Part shown: piece after piece, positions 1 through 9,343 of the stretch
How positions within the stretch are numbered: position 1 is the stretch's first letter
How the letters are laid out: every line of letters starts with the position of its first letter
Source of the DNA: UBA4459 sp963776205
Lineage (GTDB): Bacteria > Bacteroidota > Bacteroidia > Bacteroidales > F082
Assembly: GCA_963776205.1 (NCBI GenBank)
Contig: CAVZLR010000002.1
Coordinates: forward strand, 248,001 to 312,000
Length of the DNA: 64,000 bases
Reading direction: 5' to 3'
Made by a program: the position numbers and the translations under genes
Notes under the pieces: generated by a model
Told to the model about the DNA's origin: nothing
Databases searched by the model: none
The model's input: the letters and a program-made list of their open reading frames with translations, nothing else

Positions 1-615
1 GCCTACACCCATATAAGGAAAGCCCGCAAGTGCATATGACAGATATTGCATGGCCACCATCAAGGTATCGTACCTAATCAGCATATTAACGAATCCTTTT
101 TTCTTTATATAAGGTCCATAACCCAGCACCACCTGCACACCATCAGTATAGTTCCTTACCATCAACTGAATCCATTTTTCACTGTTAGGTACACAATCGG
201 CATCAGTTAACAGCACAATATCATTTGAAGCTGATTTGATACCCAGCGAAAGTGGAAATTTCTTGCCTTTAAAAAAATTCAGGTCCTGAGTGATATGCAC
301 TACTTTCAGTTTCGGATGCTGACTTTTCAAATCATTCAACAAATCCTTGGTTTCATCATCCGACATATGGTTCACAACAACCACTTCAAAGTCAGGATAT
401 GATTGCCCTAAGAAAAGCGGTAGATTTTTAGATAAATTGTGATATTCGTTCCTTGCCACAATAACGATTGAAACAGGTGGATTTGATTCGTTGGTTTCGA
501 TCGGAGGCTTGTAGAATGCCAGTCTGCCAAATACAATCCAGTAGTAAACCAGCTGAATCATTGTAGCGCCTGCAAAAATTCCCAATAAAATCCATTCGAG
601 TGGTGAAAGTGTCAT
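1..615 (-). CDS. Glycosyltransferase family 2, N-terminal part (runs off the window)
   Basis: The first 205 codons of a minus-strand gene, starting at the ATG complementary to 613-615, are present; the gene continues past base 1. The product opens with one hydrophobic segment (about residues 7-28), then a GT-A fold: PPVSIVIVARNE at about residues 46-57, then a TDADCVP motif, the DxD-type metal/nucleotide-sugar site, at about 138-144. This is the layout of membrane-anchored family 2 glycosyltransferases that extend cell-surface polysaccharides from nucleotide sugars in the cytoplasm. The acceptor and sugar cannot be told from this half. It is divergent from tgt with about 115 bases between them. 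The family is clear; the specific substrate is unknown. Confidence 0.85.
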   Translation of the reverse strand, partial: MTLSPLEWILLGIFAGATMIQLVYYWIVFGRLAFYKPPIETNESNPPVSIVIVARNEYHNLSKNLPLFLGQSYPDFEVVVVNHMSDDETKDLLNDLKSQHPKLKVVHITQDLNFFKGKKFPLSLGIKSASNDIVLLTDADCVPNSEKWIQLMVRNYTDGVQVVLGYGPYIKKKGFVNMLIRYDTLMVAMQYLSYALAGFPYMGVG

Positions 616-705
616 ATTAGAAGCAGAGGAATTTATAAAACAAATTTAAGAATAATTAACGTCAATTTGATAATTTGCATCAGCATCTCTTAATTTACAA
701 TGCGC

Positions 706-713
706 TATCTTTG
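706..713 (+). promoter_or_regulatory. Bacteroidota -7 promoter box upstream of tgt
   Basis: TATCTTTG matches the TAnnTTTG consensus of the Bacteroidota primary sigma factor and lies 17 bases before the tgt start codon. A convincing -33 TTTG at the usual 18-19 base spacing is not visible. It would drive tgt and the downstream permease gene. Confidence 0.55.
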
Positions 714-730
714 CCGTAACATAAAAACGT

Positions 731-1861
731 ATGCGATTCGATTTGATAAAGTCTGATAAAAAGAGTTCGGCAAGGGCCGGATTAATTGAAACAGACCACG
801 GAAAAATAGAGACCCCCATTTTTATGCCCGTTGGAACAGCCGGTACTGTTAAGGGCCTGCATCAAAGGGATGTGAAAGAAGATGTAAATGCGGATATTAT
901 CCTTGGGAACACCTACCATTTGTATCTACGTCCCGGCCTAAACATTATCGAAGAAGCAGGTGGATTGCACAAATTTATTGGATGGGACAGGCCCATTCTT
1001 ACAGATAGCGGTGGTTACCAGGTATATTCACTGGCAGACAGAAGGAAATTAACGCCTGAAGGGGTTACTTTTCAATCGCATATTGACGGTTCCAGGCACT
1101 TATTCTCGCCCAAAACAGTCATTGATATTCAGCGTACGATTGGTGCTGATATCATCATGGCATTTGACGAATGCACACCGTATCCTTGTGATTATAATTA
1201 TGCCAAAAAATCACTGGATATTACCCACGACTGGCTTACAAGATGCATCTCACGCTTTGATGAAACCATACCGAAATATGGTTATGAACAAAGCCTTTTT
1301 CCCATTGTGCAAGGAAGTACATATCGGGATCTTCGGAAAATTTCAGCTGAAACCATCGCATCCCATAATGCTGATGGAAATGCTATAGGAGGATTATCAG
1401 TTGGAGAACCACACGAGTTGATGTATGAAATGACTGAATTGGTATGCGGTATCCTTCCGAAGGATAAACCCAGATACCTGATGGGCGTAGGCACACCTGA
1501 AAATATTTTAGAAAGCATTGCATTGGGAATTGACATGTTCGACTGTGTAATGCCTACCAGGAACGGTCGCAATGGAATGCTTTTTACAAAAAAAGGTATT
1601 ATCAATATTAAAAATAAAAAGTGGGAAAATGATTTCAGCCCCATTGATACTGAGGGAACATCTTTCGTTGACCATCATTATTCAAAAGCCTATTTAAGAC
1701 ATTTGTTTGTGGCCAAAGAAATGTTAGGTGGCATGATTGCCAGTCTTCATAATTTAAGTTTCTATCTTTGGTTGGTGCGTGAGTCGCGCAAACATATCAT
1801 CGAAGGCGATTTTAGCGAATGGAAAACGAAAATGGTCAAAAAAGTTTCTCAGCGATTGTAA
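731..1861 (+). CDS. tgt: Queuine tRNA-ribosyltransferase (bacterial TGT)
   Basis: The enzyme exchanges guanine-34 of GUN-anticodon tRNAs for preQ1 in queuosine synthesis. The 376-residue length is normal. Visible family motifs are PILTDSGGYQV, with Asp92 in the position of the E. coli Asp89 general acid/base, GGLSVGEP, and GIDMFDCVMPTRNGRNG, which carries the nucleophilic Asp at about 268-271. The zinc site is unusual: the CxCxxC triad is replaced by Gly309, Ser311 and Asp314, while the fourth ligand, His340, remains. I recall the same loss in other Bacteroidota TGTs, so the enzyme is probably still active, but that is from memory. It is followed after 6 bases by the permease gene, so the two are likely co-transcribed. 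Confidence 0.95.
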   Translation: MRFDLIKSDKKSSARAGLIETDHGKIETPIFMPVGTAGTVKGLHQRDVKEDVNADIILGNTYHLYLRPGLNIIEEAGGLHKFIGWDRPILTDSGGYQVYSLADRRKLTPEGVTFQSHIDGSRHLFSPKTVIDIQRTIGADIIMAFDECTPYPCDYNYAKKSLDITHDWLTRCISRFDETIPKYGYEQSLFPIVQGSTYRDLRKISAETIASHNADGNAIGGLSVGEPHELMYEMTELVCGILPKDKPRYLMGVGTPENILESIALGIDMFDCVMPTRNGRNGMLFTKKGIINIKNKKWENDFSPIDTEGTSFVDHHYSKAYLRHLFVAKEMLGGMIASLHNLSFYLWLVRESRKHIIEGDFSEWKTKMVKKVSQRL

Positions 1862-1867
1862 AAATAT

Positions 1868-2950
1868 ATGAAGATCATTGATACATATATCATCAAAAAA
1901 TTCCTTGGCACTTTCTTCTATGCCATCTCGCTGTTGATATTGATCGTGATTATCTTCGACATCTCAGAAAATATTGATAGTTTTATTAAAAATGAAGCGC
2001 CGTTAAAAGCCATTGTCATTGACTATTATGTGAATTTCATTCCATACTTCATCAACCTTTTTATATACTTATTCACTTTCATTTCGGTTATATTCTTTAC
2101 TTCAAAACTAGCTGGAAATACTGAAATAATTGCCATTTTGAGTAGTGGTGTTAGTTTCAGGCGATTGCTTTATCCTTATTTGATATCTGCAGTTTTTCTT
2201 GCACTTTTTTCATTCTATCTTGGAAATTTCCTGATTCCACAAACCAATAAAACCAGAAGAATCTTCAAGAATAGTTACATGGAAAAACTCACAAAGGATA
2301 ACGAGCGCAACCTGCACTTGCAAGTTAGTCCCGGCACTTTTGTTTATGTAGAATCCTATTCCAGTGTTTTAAATGAAGGAAAAAGGTTTTCGTTAGAAAA
2401 ATTTGACAACCAGTATCTAACGTATAAAGTTAATGCTGAGAAAATAAAATATGATACGGTTACGCGTATTTGGTTATTGAATGATTATTATGAACGAATT
2501 TTTGATAGTATCAATGGGAATAAATTAATATCTGGTGAAGAAATGGAATTAACCGGAATCAACCTCAACCCTCTTGATCTATATAAAATAAAGGAACGGT
2601 TTGAAGAAATGAACCTTTTCGAGTTGAATGATTTTATTGAAAGTGAAAAAAGAAAAGGCTCCATCGCCTACAAAAAGTATGAAATTGAGAAGCATAAACG
2701 TATTGCAGGACCTGTTGCTATTATCATCTTAACATTTATTGGTGTTGCGCTTTCAAGTCGTAAAGTCAGGGGTGGTATAGGTATGCACCTGGGTGTGGGC
2801 ATTGCTTTGACGTTCTCTTATATTTTACTCATGCAGGTTTCTACGGTATTTTCAACCTATGGTGACTTATCACCGTTGGCTGCTTCCTGGATTCCTAATA
2901 TTATCTACTTTTTTATAGGTCTTTATTTACTAAAAGTTGCACCCAAATAG
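1868..2950 (+). CDS. LptF/LptG-type lipopolysaccharide export permease (YjgP/YjgQ family)
   Basis: This is an inner-membrane subunit of the Lpt machine that extracts LPS from the inner membrane. It is 360 residues long with the family layout: an N-terminal region opening MKIIDTYIIKKFLGTFFY, three hydrophobic segments in the first ~120 residues, a periplasmic beta-jellyroll-like middle (~125-275), and three C-terminal membrane segments (~280-355). LptF and LptG cannot be told apart confidently from one sequence; annotators usually call this neighbour of tgt LptG or YjgP/YjgQ. It starts 6 bases after tgt, indicating an operon. It is convergent with purL, with about 50 bases between them and no obvious terminator hairpin. 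Confidence 0.9.
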   Translation: MKIIDTYIIKKFLGTFFYAISLLILIVIIFDISENIDSFIKNEAPLKAIVIDYYVNFIPYFINLFIYLFTFISVIFFTSKLAGNTEIIAILSSGVSFRRLLYPYLISAVFLALFSFYLGNFLIPQTNKTRRIFKNSYMEKLTKDNERNLHLQVSPGTFVYVESYSSVLNEGKRFSLEKFDNQYLTYKVNAEKIKYDTVTRIWLLNDYYERIFDSINGNKLISGEEMELTGINLNPLDLYKIKERFEEMNLFELNDFIESEKRKGSIAYKKYEIEKHKRIAGPVAIIILTFIGVALSSRKVRGGIGMHLGVGIALTFSYILLMQVSTVFSTYGDLSPLAASWIPNIIYFFIGLYLLKVAPK

Positions 2951-2999
2951 TAAACTTTAACAGTCTATTCGGCAACTTGAATGAAATTTTTACCCTATT

Positions 3000-5900
3000 C
3001 TATGCTTTTTTGACCTTCTCTTCAACCCATTTTCTGGCATTAACAAAGGCTTCAATCCAGGGTGTGACTTCATCATTTCTACTTTCCGCATAATAAGGCC
3101 ATTGCCAGGGATAAAACGAACGTTCCAGGTGCGGCATCATAGCCAGGTGCCTGCCATCATTGCTACAAATACCGGCTGTAGACCAGTCGGAGCCATTAGG
3201 GTTACCGGGATAGGTGTCGTAACTGAAAGTAATTGCCAGGTTATATTTATCCTTATAATATGGGAAACTAAATTTTCCTTCACCATGTGCAACCCATACA
3301 CCAAGACGCGAACCTACCAGTGACTTGAGCATAATTGAGTCTGTTTCATTAATCTCAACATTGACGAAATTAGATTCAAACTTGCCTGAGTCATTACGCA
3401 ACATTTTCAATTTTTCCGGATGCTTCGGATATACCAGCCCTAATTCTACCATCAATTGGCATCCATTACAAACGCCAAGGCTAAGTGTATCCTCTCTAGC
3501 ATAGAATTGATCAAGAGCTCGTTTTGCTTTGGGATTATACAGGAATGCACCCGCCCATCCTTTGGCAGAACCCAACACGTCAGAATTAGAAAAACCACCC
3601 ACAAATACGATCATATTCACATCTGACAAATCATCTCTTCCTGCTATTAAATCAGTCATATGAACATCTTTTACATCAAATCCGGCGAGGTGCAGCGCAA
3701 ATGCCATTTCACGGTCGCCATTTACCCCTTTTTCCCTGATAATGGCTGCTTTAACACCACTCTTAGATCTGCGACTTAATTGAATACCATATGATGCAAC
3801 TTTTCCAGAAAAACCCTTTTTAAACTGATAACTAAGATCCTGGCGTTTGTAATTTTTAAACCGACAATGTGCATGTCCCTCACCGCTTTGCACCCTGTCA
3901 AGCATGTATGAGGTTTCAAACCAAACATCCCGTAGTCGTTCGATATTCAAGGTGTGCTTTTTATCTCCTTTTTGCATTCTAATTATAAACTCAGGTATGA
4001 CTGTACCAAGCACCTTATAATCTATAGAGTTCTTTTTTAGGAAGCCACTAACGGCTTCTTCATCCTCTACTTGTATAATAATTCCCGGATTTTCACTGAA
4101 TAAAGTTTTAACAAGGTCAATCTCCCCAAATTCATCAAGGTCTATGTCCATTCCAAAATCACAATTGGAAAAATTCATTTCCAGCAAAGTTGTAATAAGG
4201 CCTCCCGCTGAAATATCATGACCAGCCAGAACTTTATTTTCTGAAATGAGCTGTTGAACTAAATTAAAAGCCCGGATAAAATACGAGGCATCTTTGACGT
4301 CAGGAGATTTTTTTCCCAATAAGTTCCGTGTCTGTGCAAAACTGCTACCTCCCAGGTCAAATTCATCTTTTGAGAAGTCGATATAAATAATTTTTGTACC
4401 CGTTTTCCGTTTCAAAGTAGGTGTGATATTTTTTCGAATATCTGTTACTTCACCCACAGCTGAAATAATAACGGTTCCCGGCGAAAACACAACATTTCCG
4501 TCAGGGTATTTTTGTGTCATTGATAGCGAATCTTTCCCGGTAGGTACATTAATGCCGAGTTCGACAGCAAAATCACTCAACGCTTTTACAGCATTATACA
4601 ATCGCGCATTTTCACCTTTATTTTTTGCAGGCCACATCCAATTGGCACTTAACGACACTCCAGATAATTTATCTTTTAAGGGTGTCCAAATCAAATTGGT
4701 TAATGCTTCGGCAACAGCAAGGCGTGAGCCTGCTTCAGGATCAATCAAACCTGATACCGGTGCATGACCTATGGCAGTTGCAATGCCTTTAATACCTTGA
4801 TAATCCAATGCCATAATACCCAGATTATTTAATGGCAATTGAACAGGTCCAGTACATTGTTGAAGGGCTACTTTACCTGATACAGATCTGTCAACCTTGT
4901 TGGTTAACCAGTCTTTACATGCTACTGCTTCTATTTGTAAAACATCTGTTAAATAAGTTTCAAAGTGCTTTACATCATAGGTTATATTTTCAAAATCGGG
5001 TTCAATGGTATCATCTACCAGAATAGTTTTTGGCGGTTTACCAAACAGGAATTCCATTTCAAGATTGATGGGGCATTCATCAGCATCGGTTTTAAATACC
5101 AATTTATGATCGGAAGTAACATCACCCACACTATAAATAGGCGCCCTTTCCCGCTTTGAAACTTTTACCAAAGTTTCAAAATCTTTTTTCTTGATTACCA
5201 GGCCCATTCTTTCCTGCGACTCGTTGCCTAAAATTTCTTTTACGGAAAGGGTTGGATCGCCAAGAGGGAGTTTATTTACCTTGATTACAGCACCTGTGTC
5301 TTCAACCAATTCCGACAGGCTGTTTAAATGCCCCCCTGCGCCATGATCATGAATGGAAATGATAGGGTTTTTTTCTGATTCGGCCATCGCCCTGATGGCA
5401 TTGGCTACTCTTTTCTGCATTTCAGGATTGGCCCGCTGCACAGCATTTAATTCGATGGCATTTTCGAATTCACCAGTAGCAACTGATGATACCGCTCCAC
5501 CACCCATACCGATACGGTAATTGTCGCCACCAAGAACAATTATCAAATCTCCTTCTTCTGGTTTGTCTTTCAATGCATCGTTGGCGTTGGCGAAGCCAAC
5601 ACCACCAGCCAGCATGATCACTTTATCGTATCCATAGGTCTTCCCGTCTTCTTCGTGTTCAAAGGTGAGCAGGCTTCCATTGATAAGTGGTTGCCCAAAT
5701 TTGTTACCGAAATCCGAAGCTCCATCCGATGCTTTAATTAAAATTTCTTCAGGAGTCTGATACAACCATTCGCGGGCTTCAATATTATTTTCCCAATCCC
5801 TGCTTTTATCTCTGCGGGTATAAGAAGTCATATATACGGCAGTTCCTGCCAACGGCCAGCTTGCTTTTCCACCAGCTAACCGGTCGCGGATCTCACCACC

Positions 5901-6695
5901 GCTTCCCGTAGATGCACCATTAAAAGGCTCAACAGTTGTTGGGAAATTATGCGTTTCGGCTTTCAGTGAAAGTACCGATTGAATATCCCGTATCTCAAAA
6001 AAATCAGCCTTATCGTGGGTTTTAGGCGCGAATTGCTCAATTTGCGGACCCACAATAAATGCTACATTATCCTTATAGGCAGATACCAGATTTTCGGGAT
6101 GCGCTGCCGATGTTTTCTTAATTAAGGCAAACAGGCTTTCTTTCTTATCCTCACCGTCGATAATGAAAGTACCATTAAATATCTTGTGGCGGCAGTGCTC
6201 AGAGTTGATTTGTGCAAATCCATAAATCTCTGAATCTGTTAACTGTCTTCCTATTTTTTCACTCAAGCCTTCCAGGTATTCAACTTCGTCATCACTCAAA
6301 GCCAGGCCTTCATCATTGTTAAAAGTCTGGATGTCTTCCACATTGCGTATTGGTTCAACAACATCAGGTATTTCAAAAACGCTTTCGTTTAAGCCTGTAT
6401 ATAAATGTTGTAACATGGGGTCATATTCAGCATCTTCATTCTCTACTTTTTCGTAAAATTCAATTCTTTCTATACCTTCAATCCCCATATTTTGGGTTAT
6501 TTCCACCGCATTTGTACTCCACGGGGTGATCATTTCTTTCCTGGGACCGATAAAAAACCCTTTTACCTGATCCTGCTGCAACAATTCAGCTTCACCGAAA
6601 AGCCAATTTAGTTTTTCGACGTTGGTTTTGGAGAATTTTTCTCGTGACTTAATGAGGTAATACTGGCTTTTCTGAATTTGAAAAATGGATACCAT
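3000..6695 (-). CDS. purL: Phosphoribosylformylglycinamidine synthase (large single-chain PurL)
   Basis: The enzyme makes FGAM from FGAR, ATP and glutamine in purine synthesis. The chain of about 1231 residues has the large-type order: PurS-like N-terminus, linker, two AIR-synthase-like halves with AETHNFPTTVEPFNGAST and SGGEIRD near residue 255, and a C-terminal class I glutamine amidotransferase. The amidotransferase shows its nucleophile in LGVCNGCQLM (Cys1076) and the His/Glu pair in PHLERSF (His1189, Glu1191). I chose the ATG at 6695 over an in-frame upstream codon at 6731 because a TAnnTTTG box overlaps 6731 and the protein aligns from MVSIFQIQKSQYY. It appears monocistronic. Confidence 0.97.
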   Translation of the reverse strand: MVSIFQIQKSQYYLIKSREKFSKTNVEKLNWLFGEAELLQQDQVKGFFIGPRKEMITPWSTNAVEITQNMGIEGIERIEFYEKVENEDAEYDPMLQHLYTGLNESVFEIPDVVEPIRNVEDIQTFNNDEGLALSDDEVEYLEGLSEKIGRQLTDSEIYGFAQINSEHCRHKIFNGTFIIDGEDKKESLFALIKKTSAAHPENLVSAYKDNVAFIVGPQIEQFAPKTHDKADFFEIRDIQSVLSLKAETHNFPTTVEPFNGASTGSGGEIRDRLAGGKASWPLAGTAVYMTSYTRRDKSRDWENNIEAREWLYQTPEEILIKASDGASDFGNKFGQPLINGSLLTFEHEEDGKTYGYDKVIMLAGGVGFANANDALKDKPEEGDLIIVLGGDNYRIGMGGGAVSSVATGEFENAIELNAVQRANPEMQKRVANAIRAMAESEKNPIISIHDHGAGGHLNSLSELVEDTGAVIKVNKLPLGDPTLSVKEILGNESQERMGLVIKKKDFETLVKVSKRERAPIYSVGDVTSDHKLVFKTDADECPINLEMEFLFGKPPKTILVDDTIEPDFENITYDVKHFETYLTDVLQIEAVACKDWLTNKVDRSVSGKVALQQCTGPVQLPLNNLGIMALDYQGIKGIATAIGHAPVSGLIDPEAGSRLAVAEALTNLIWTPLKDKLSGVSLSANWMWPAKNKGENARLYNAVKALSDFAVELGINVPTGKDSLSMTQKYPDGNVVFSPGTVIISAVGEVTDIRKNITPTLKRKTGTKIIYIDFSKDEFDLGGSSFAQTRNLLGKKSPDVKDASYFIRAFNLVQQLISENKVLAGHDISAGGLITTLLEMNFSNCDFGMDIDLDEFGEIDLVKTLFSENPGIIIQVEDEEAVSGFLKKNSIDYKVLGTVIPEFIIRMQKGDKKHTLNIERLRDVWFETSYMLDRVQSGEGHAHCRFKNYKRQDLSYQFKKGFSGKVASYGIQLSRRSKSGVKAAIIREKGVNGDREMAFALHLAGFDVKDVHMTDLIAGRDDLSDVNMIVFVGGFSNSDVLGSAKGWAGAFLYNPKAKRALDQFYAREDTLSLGVCNGCQLMVELGLVYPKHPEKLKMLRNDSGKFESNFVNVEINETDSIMLKSLVGSRLGVWVAHGEGKFSFPYYKDKYNLAITFSYDTYPGNPNGSDWSTAGICSNDGRHLAMMPHLERSFYPWQWPYYAESRNDEVTPWIEAFVNARKWVEEKVKKA

Positions 6696-6728
6696 GATAC
6701 GAACTTTTAAGGTTTGAAGAAGCAACTG

Positions 6729-6736
6729 CAAATATA
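6729..6736 (-). promoter_or_regulatory. -7 promoter box for purL
   Basis: Read on the minus strand this is TATATTTG, matching TAnnTTTG, 33 bases before the purL ATG at 6695. Its position rules out the longer in-frame start at 6731 because transcription would begin downstream of that codon. Confidence 0.55.
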
Positions 6737-6824
6737 TAAAAGGTAGGCTGATACCATAAGGATTCTGCTAACAATTCATTAACAGAATTAGCAAATATTA
6801 AAAGATGACAAATTAGAAAATTTG

Positions 6825-7748
6825 CTAAAGGTGTTCTTCTGAAATTCCAAAGACCTCGTCAATTTCACAATTACCGTGTGGCTCAATATGAACAAGCACA
6901 TCATAAACATTCTGTATGTTTTGTTTGATATTTCTTTCCACCTCAGCACTTATTTCATGTGCTTGTTCCAATGGCATTTTTCCATCCACTTCAACATCCA
7001 ACGCAATCAAGTAAAGATGCGCCATTTTACGAACCCTGATCCGATGCGGGTTTGAAGCACCATCAACACTGTTCACCTCGTCAACAATTTTCTGATAAAT
7101 TTCTTCGTCATCAACGCCGTCCATCAGGTCACGGTTGGTTTGCATAAAAATCCGGAAAGCGATGAACATGATATAAATGCTCACGAGTAATGCAGTAATC
7201 ACATCAATAATGGGCATTTTAAAAATAAAAGTAAAAATTAGTCCGGCCAGAACAGAGAAAGAAATGACAACATCATTTTGCATATTTCGGGCGTTAGCGA
7301 TCAGCATAGCACTTTCAACTTCTTTACCGACTTTCTTTAAATATATTGAAAGCAATAATTTTCCGATAATAGAAATAACAATTATATAGATCGCAATACT
7401 ATCAGGTATAACTGAAATGTCCTCATTAAAAAGCCTTCTGATAGAAGCCAAAGCTAATTGTGCGCCTGCAAAAAATATAATGAAAGCCAGTACTTTTGTG
7501 GCAATTGTATCAGCTTTTAAGTAACCATAGGGGTATTTCTTATCAGGAGGCCGTGCGATAACATGGGCTGTATAAAGGGTTATAAGAGAAGTGATAATAT
7601 CGCTTGCAGAGTCAATTCCATCAGCGACAACAGCCAGGCTACCTGCTATAATTCCGATAACAATTTTTAGTACAGATAAGAATGCATTACCACCGATACT
7701 AACTTTCGATGCAAAAACAATCTTTTTCTCTCTTGCTCCAAGTGCCAT
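6825..7748 (-). CDS. Cation diffusion facilitator family transporter
   Basis: This is an inner-membrane metal/proton antiporter exporting divalent cations such as Zn, Fe or Mn. It is 307 residues long with about six hydrophobic segments in the first ~210 residues and a cytoplasmic C-terminal domain of about 90 residues ending in a histidine-containing tail (HIEPHGNCEIDEV). The membrane metal site is visible as VADGIDSASD, a DxxxD arrangement in segment 2, and NARNMQNDVV in segment 5. Metal specificity cannot be assigned: the DxxxD type includes iron/manganese exporters, while HxxxD favours zinc. It stands alone between purL and trxB, with the same orientation as both. Confidence 0.92.
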   Translation of the reverse strand: MALGAREKKIVFASKVSIGGNAFLSVLKIVIGIIAGSLAVVADGIDSASDIITSLITLYTAHVIARPPDKKYPYGYLKADTIATKVLAFIIFFAGAQLALASIRRLFNEDISVIPDSIAIYIIVISIIGKLLLSIYLKKVGKEVESAMLIANARNMQNDVVISFSVLAGLIFTFIFKMPIIDVITALLVSIYIMFIAFRIFMQTNRDLMDGVDDEEIYQKIVDEVNSVDGASNPHRIRVRKMAHLYLIALDVEVDGKMPLEQAHEISAEVERNIKQNIQNVYDVLVHIEPHGNCEIDEVFGISEEHL

Positions 7749-7776
7749 TCATCAGGATTAGGATTTCCAAAAATAG

Positions 7777-7806
7777 AAAAAGCCACCCAATAAAGGATAG
7801 CTTTTT
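7777..7806 (-). terminator. Probable terminator of trxB
   Basis: Arms AAAAAGC (7777-7783) and GCTTTTT (7800-7806) form an imperfect hairpin with T-rich sequence on the minus strand, about 20 bases after the trxB stop. The stem is A/T-dominated and interrupted, so support is moderate. Confidence 0.45.
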
Positions 7807-7826
7807 ATCATCAATAGATGTATATT

Positions 7827-8765
7827 TTACTGCTCGCCAAGAAACCTTTCCGATTCGATAGCTGCCATACATCCTGTTCCGGCTGCTGTTATCGCCTGGC
7901 GGTAGTGTTTATCCTGCACGTCGCCGGCAGCAAAAATACCGGGCACACTGGTAGCAGTTGAATCCGATTTGGTGATCAGGTAACCGGTTTCGTCCATTTT
8001 CAGTTTATCTTTAAATAGCTGTGTATTTGGCGTATGGCCTATAGCTACAAAGAAACCTTCTACGTCGATCTTTTTTTCTTTACCCGTTTTATTATTAAAC
8101 AGGATCACCCCATTTAATGCTTTTGTAAATCCTTGTTCAACACCGACAATCTCTTTTACTTCGTGATTCCAAAGTAACTCAATATTTGGTGTATTTAACA
8201 CCCTGTTTTGCATGGCCTTTGAAGCTCTTAACTCATCACGGCGATGGATCAGATATACTTTGTTACACATATTGGCTAAATAAGTGGCTTCTTCAGCAGC
8301 AGTATCACCACCTCCAACCACGGCTACATCTTTACCTTTATAAAAGAAACCGTCGCATGTAGCACAAGCTGACACACCCCCACCTTTAAACCTTTCTTCT
8401 GATTCGAGGCCCAGGTATTTGGCTGTAGCACCTGTTGCAATGATTATTGTTTCGGCTTCTAATTCAGTTCCGTCATCAACCTTCACTTTAAAAGGTCTTT
8501 TTTTTATATCAACTTCAGTTACCATGCCCCATCTAACTTCTGTTCCAAATCTTTCTGCCTGTTTTTTGAGGTCTTCCATAAGTTGTGGACCATCAATTCC
8601 TTCAGGATATCCCGGGAAGTTATCTACTTCAGTTGTGGTTGTTAATTGTCCTCCCGGCTCCATTCCCTGGTACATAACCGGGTGTAAATCAGCCCTGGCG
8701 GCATATATCGCGGCTGTGTATCCTGCAGGCCCGGAACCTATGATGAGACATTTTGTTTTTTCCAT
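7827..8765 (-). CDS. trxB: Thioredoxin-disulfide reductase
   Basis: This cytoplasmic FAD enzyme passes NADPH electrons to thioredoxin. It is 312 residues long, typical of low-molecular-weight TrxR. The order is FAD-binding GSGPAGYTAAIYAAR at about residues 10-24, the redox pair in ACATCDGFF (CATC) at about 134-142, NADPH-binding VGGGDTAAEEATYLA, and a C-terminal FAD motif GIFAAGDVQDKHYRQ. A TAnnTTTG-like box (8829-8836, minus strand) lies 64 bases upstream of the ATG. It is transcribed alone, divergent from the tRNA-Pro gene. Confidence 0.97.
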   Translation of the reverse strand: MEKTKCLIIGSGPAGYTAAIYAARADLHPVMYQGMEPGGQLTTTTEVDNFPGYPEGIDGPQLMEDLKKQAERFGTEVRWGMVTEVDIKKRPFKVKVDDGTELEAETIIIATGATAKYLGLESEERFKGGGVSACATCDGFFYKGKDVAVVGGGDTAAEEATYLANMCNKVYLIHRRDELRASKAMQNRVLNTPNIELLWNHEVKEIVGVEQGFTKALNGVILFNNKTGKEKKIDVEGFFVAIGHTPNTQLFKDKLKMDETGYLITKSDSTATSVPGIFAAGDVQDKHYRQAITAAGTGCMAAIESERFLGEQ

Positions 8766-8936
8766 GCTGTATTTTCTTTAATTATATTGTTAATTTTTTG
8801 GATGGCTTATCAAATTAAGTGCCAGTAACAAATTTACTCAATTCTATATAAGCGTAAGTGTCTTTTATAGAAATATTCTGACATTCTGGCTTATCATTTT
8901 ATTTAGATTATCATTTCTTATGATTTTATTTTGTGT

Positions 8937-8944
8937 TACTTTTG
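8937..8944 (+). promoter_or_regulatory. -7 promoter box upstream of tRNA-Pro
   Basis: TACTTTTG fits TAnnTTTG. It lies about 76 bases before the mature tRNA, implying a long 5' leader, and no clear -33 box is seen. Confidence 0.45.
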
Positions 8945-9020
8945 CGAAAAATCTGGGACGTTCTTATTAAAGATTTAATATGTACATAATCACCTTAACT
9001 GAAGTTTTGGTGATGTAAAA

Positions 9021-9094
9021 CGGGGTGTGGTGCAGTTGGCTAGCATGCTTGCATGGGGTGCAAGTGGTCGCAGGTTCGAGTCCTGCCACTCCGA
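9021..9094 (+). tRNA. tRNA-Pro (anticodon GGG)
   Basis: A full cloverleaf can be drawn. The acceptor arm CGGGGTG pairs with CACTCCG with one G-U, followed by discriminator A at 9094. The anticodon stem CTTGC/GCAAG (9048-9052, 9060-9064) closes the loop ATGGGGT, placing GGG at 9055-9057. The T-arm carries GGTTCGAGTCC. CCA is not encoded. It reads CCC/CCU proline codons. Confidence 0.95.
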
Positions 9095-9114
9095 CACTGA
9101 TAATGAAAAACCTG

Positions 9115-9138
9115 GCCATCCCAATGGGGTGGCTTTTT
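9115..9138 (+). terminator. Rho-independent terminator of tRNA-Pro
   Basis: GCCATCCC (9115-9122) pairs with GGGGTGGC (9126-9133) over 8 positions (one G-T), with a 3-base loop followed by TTTTT, 20 bases after the tRNA. Confidence 0.8.
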
Positions 9139-9230
9139 GTTTAGTATGATGGGGTCAATAACACTCGGGAAAGTATGCTAAAACGATATAAACTACCTCA
9201 CCCTTATTATTTTCCCATTTCGGGTGCAAT

Positions 9231-9256
9231 AAAAAAACCCACTGCAAAGAGTGGGT
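9231..9256 (-). terminator. Terminator of the secreted beta-helix gene
   Basis: ACCCACT (9237-9243) and AGTGGGT (9250-9256) form a perfect 7-bp stem with a 6-base loop. On the minus strand it is followed by seven T (9231-9237), about 90 bases after the stop of the gene at 9344-11119. The flanking intergenic bases 9139-9343 hold nothing else recognisable. Confidence 0.8.
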
Positions 9257-9343
9257 AATAATCTTACAAAGCAATCAAGGGGCAGATGTCATTGATAAGA
9301 CAATATAAAGGCAAAATATCCTTACTGTAGTCTTACGACAATT

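Noticed and set aside
1282..1644. Open frame opposite tgt (120 codons, minus strand)
   Set aside because: Lies wholly inside the strongly conserved tgt gene and has no recognisable domain; a shadow frame.
9139..9343. Integration site behind tRNA-Pro
   Set aside because: No integrase, direct repeat of the tRNA 3' end or foreign-looking genes follow; only terminators and an ordinary secreted-protein gene.
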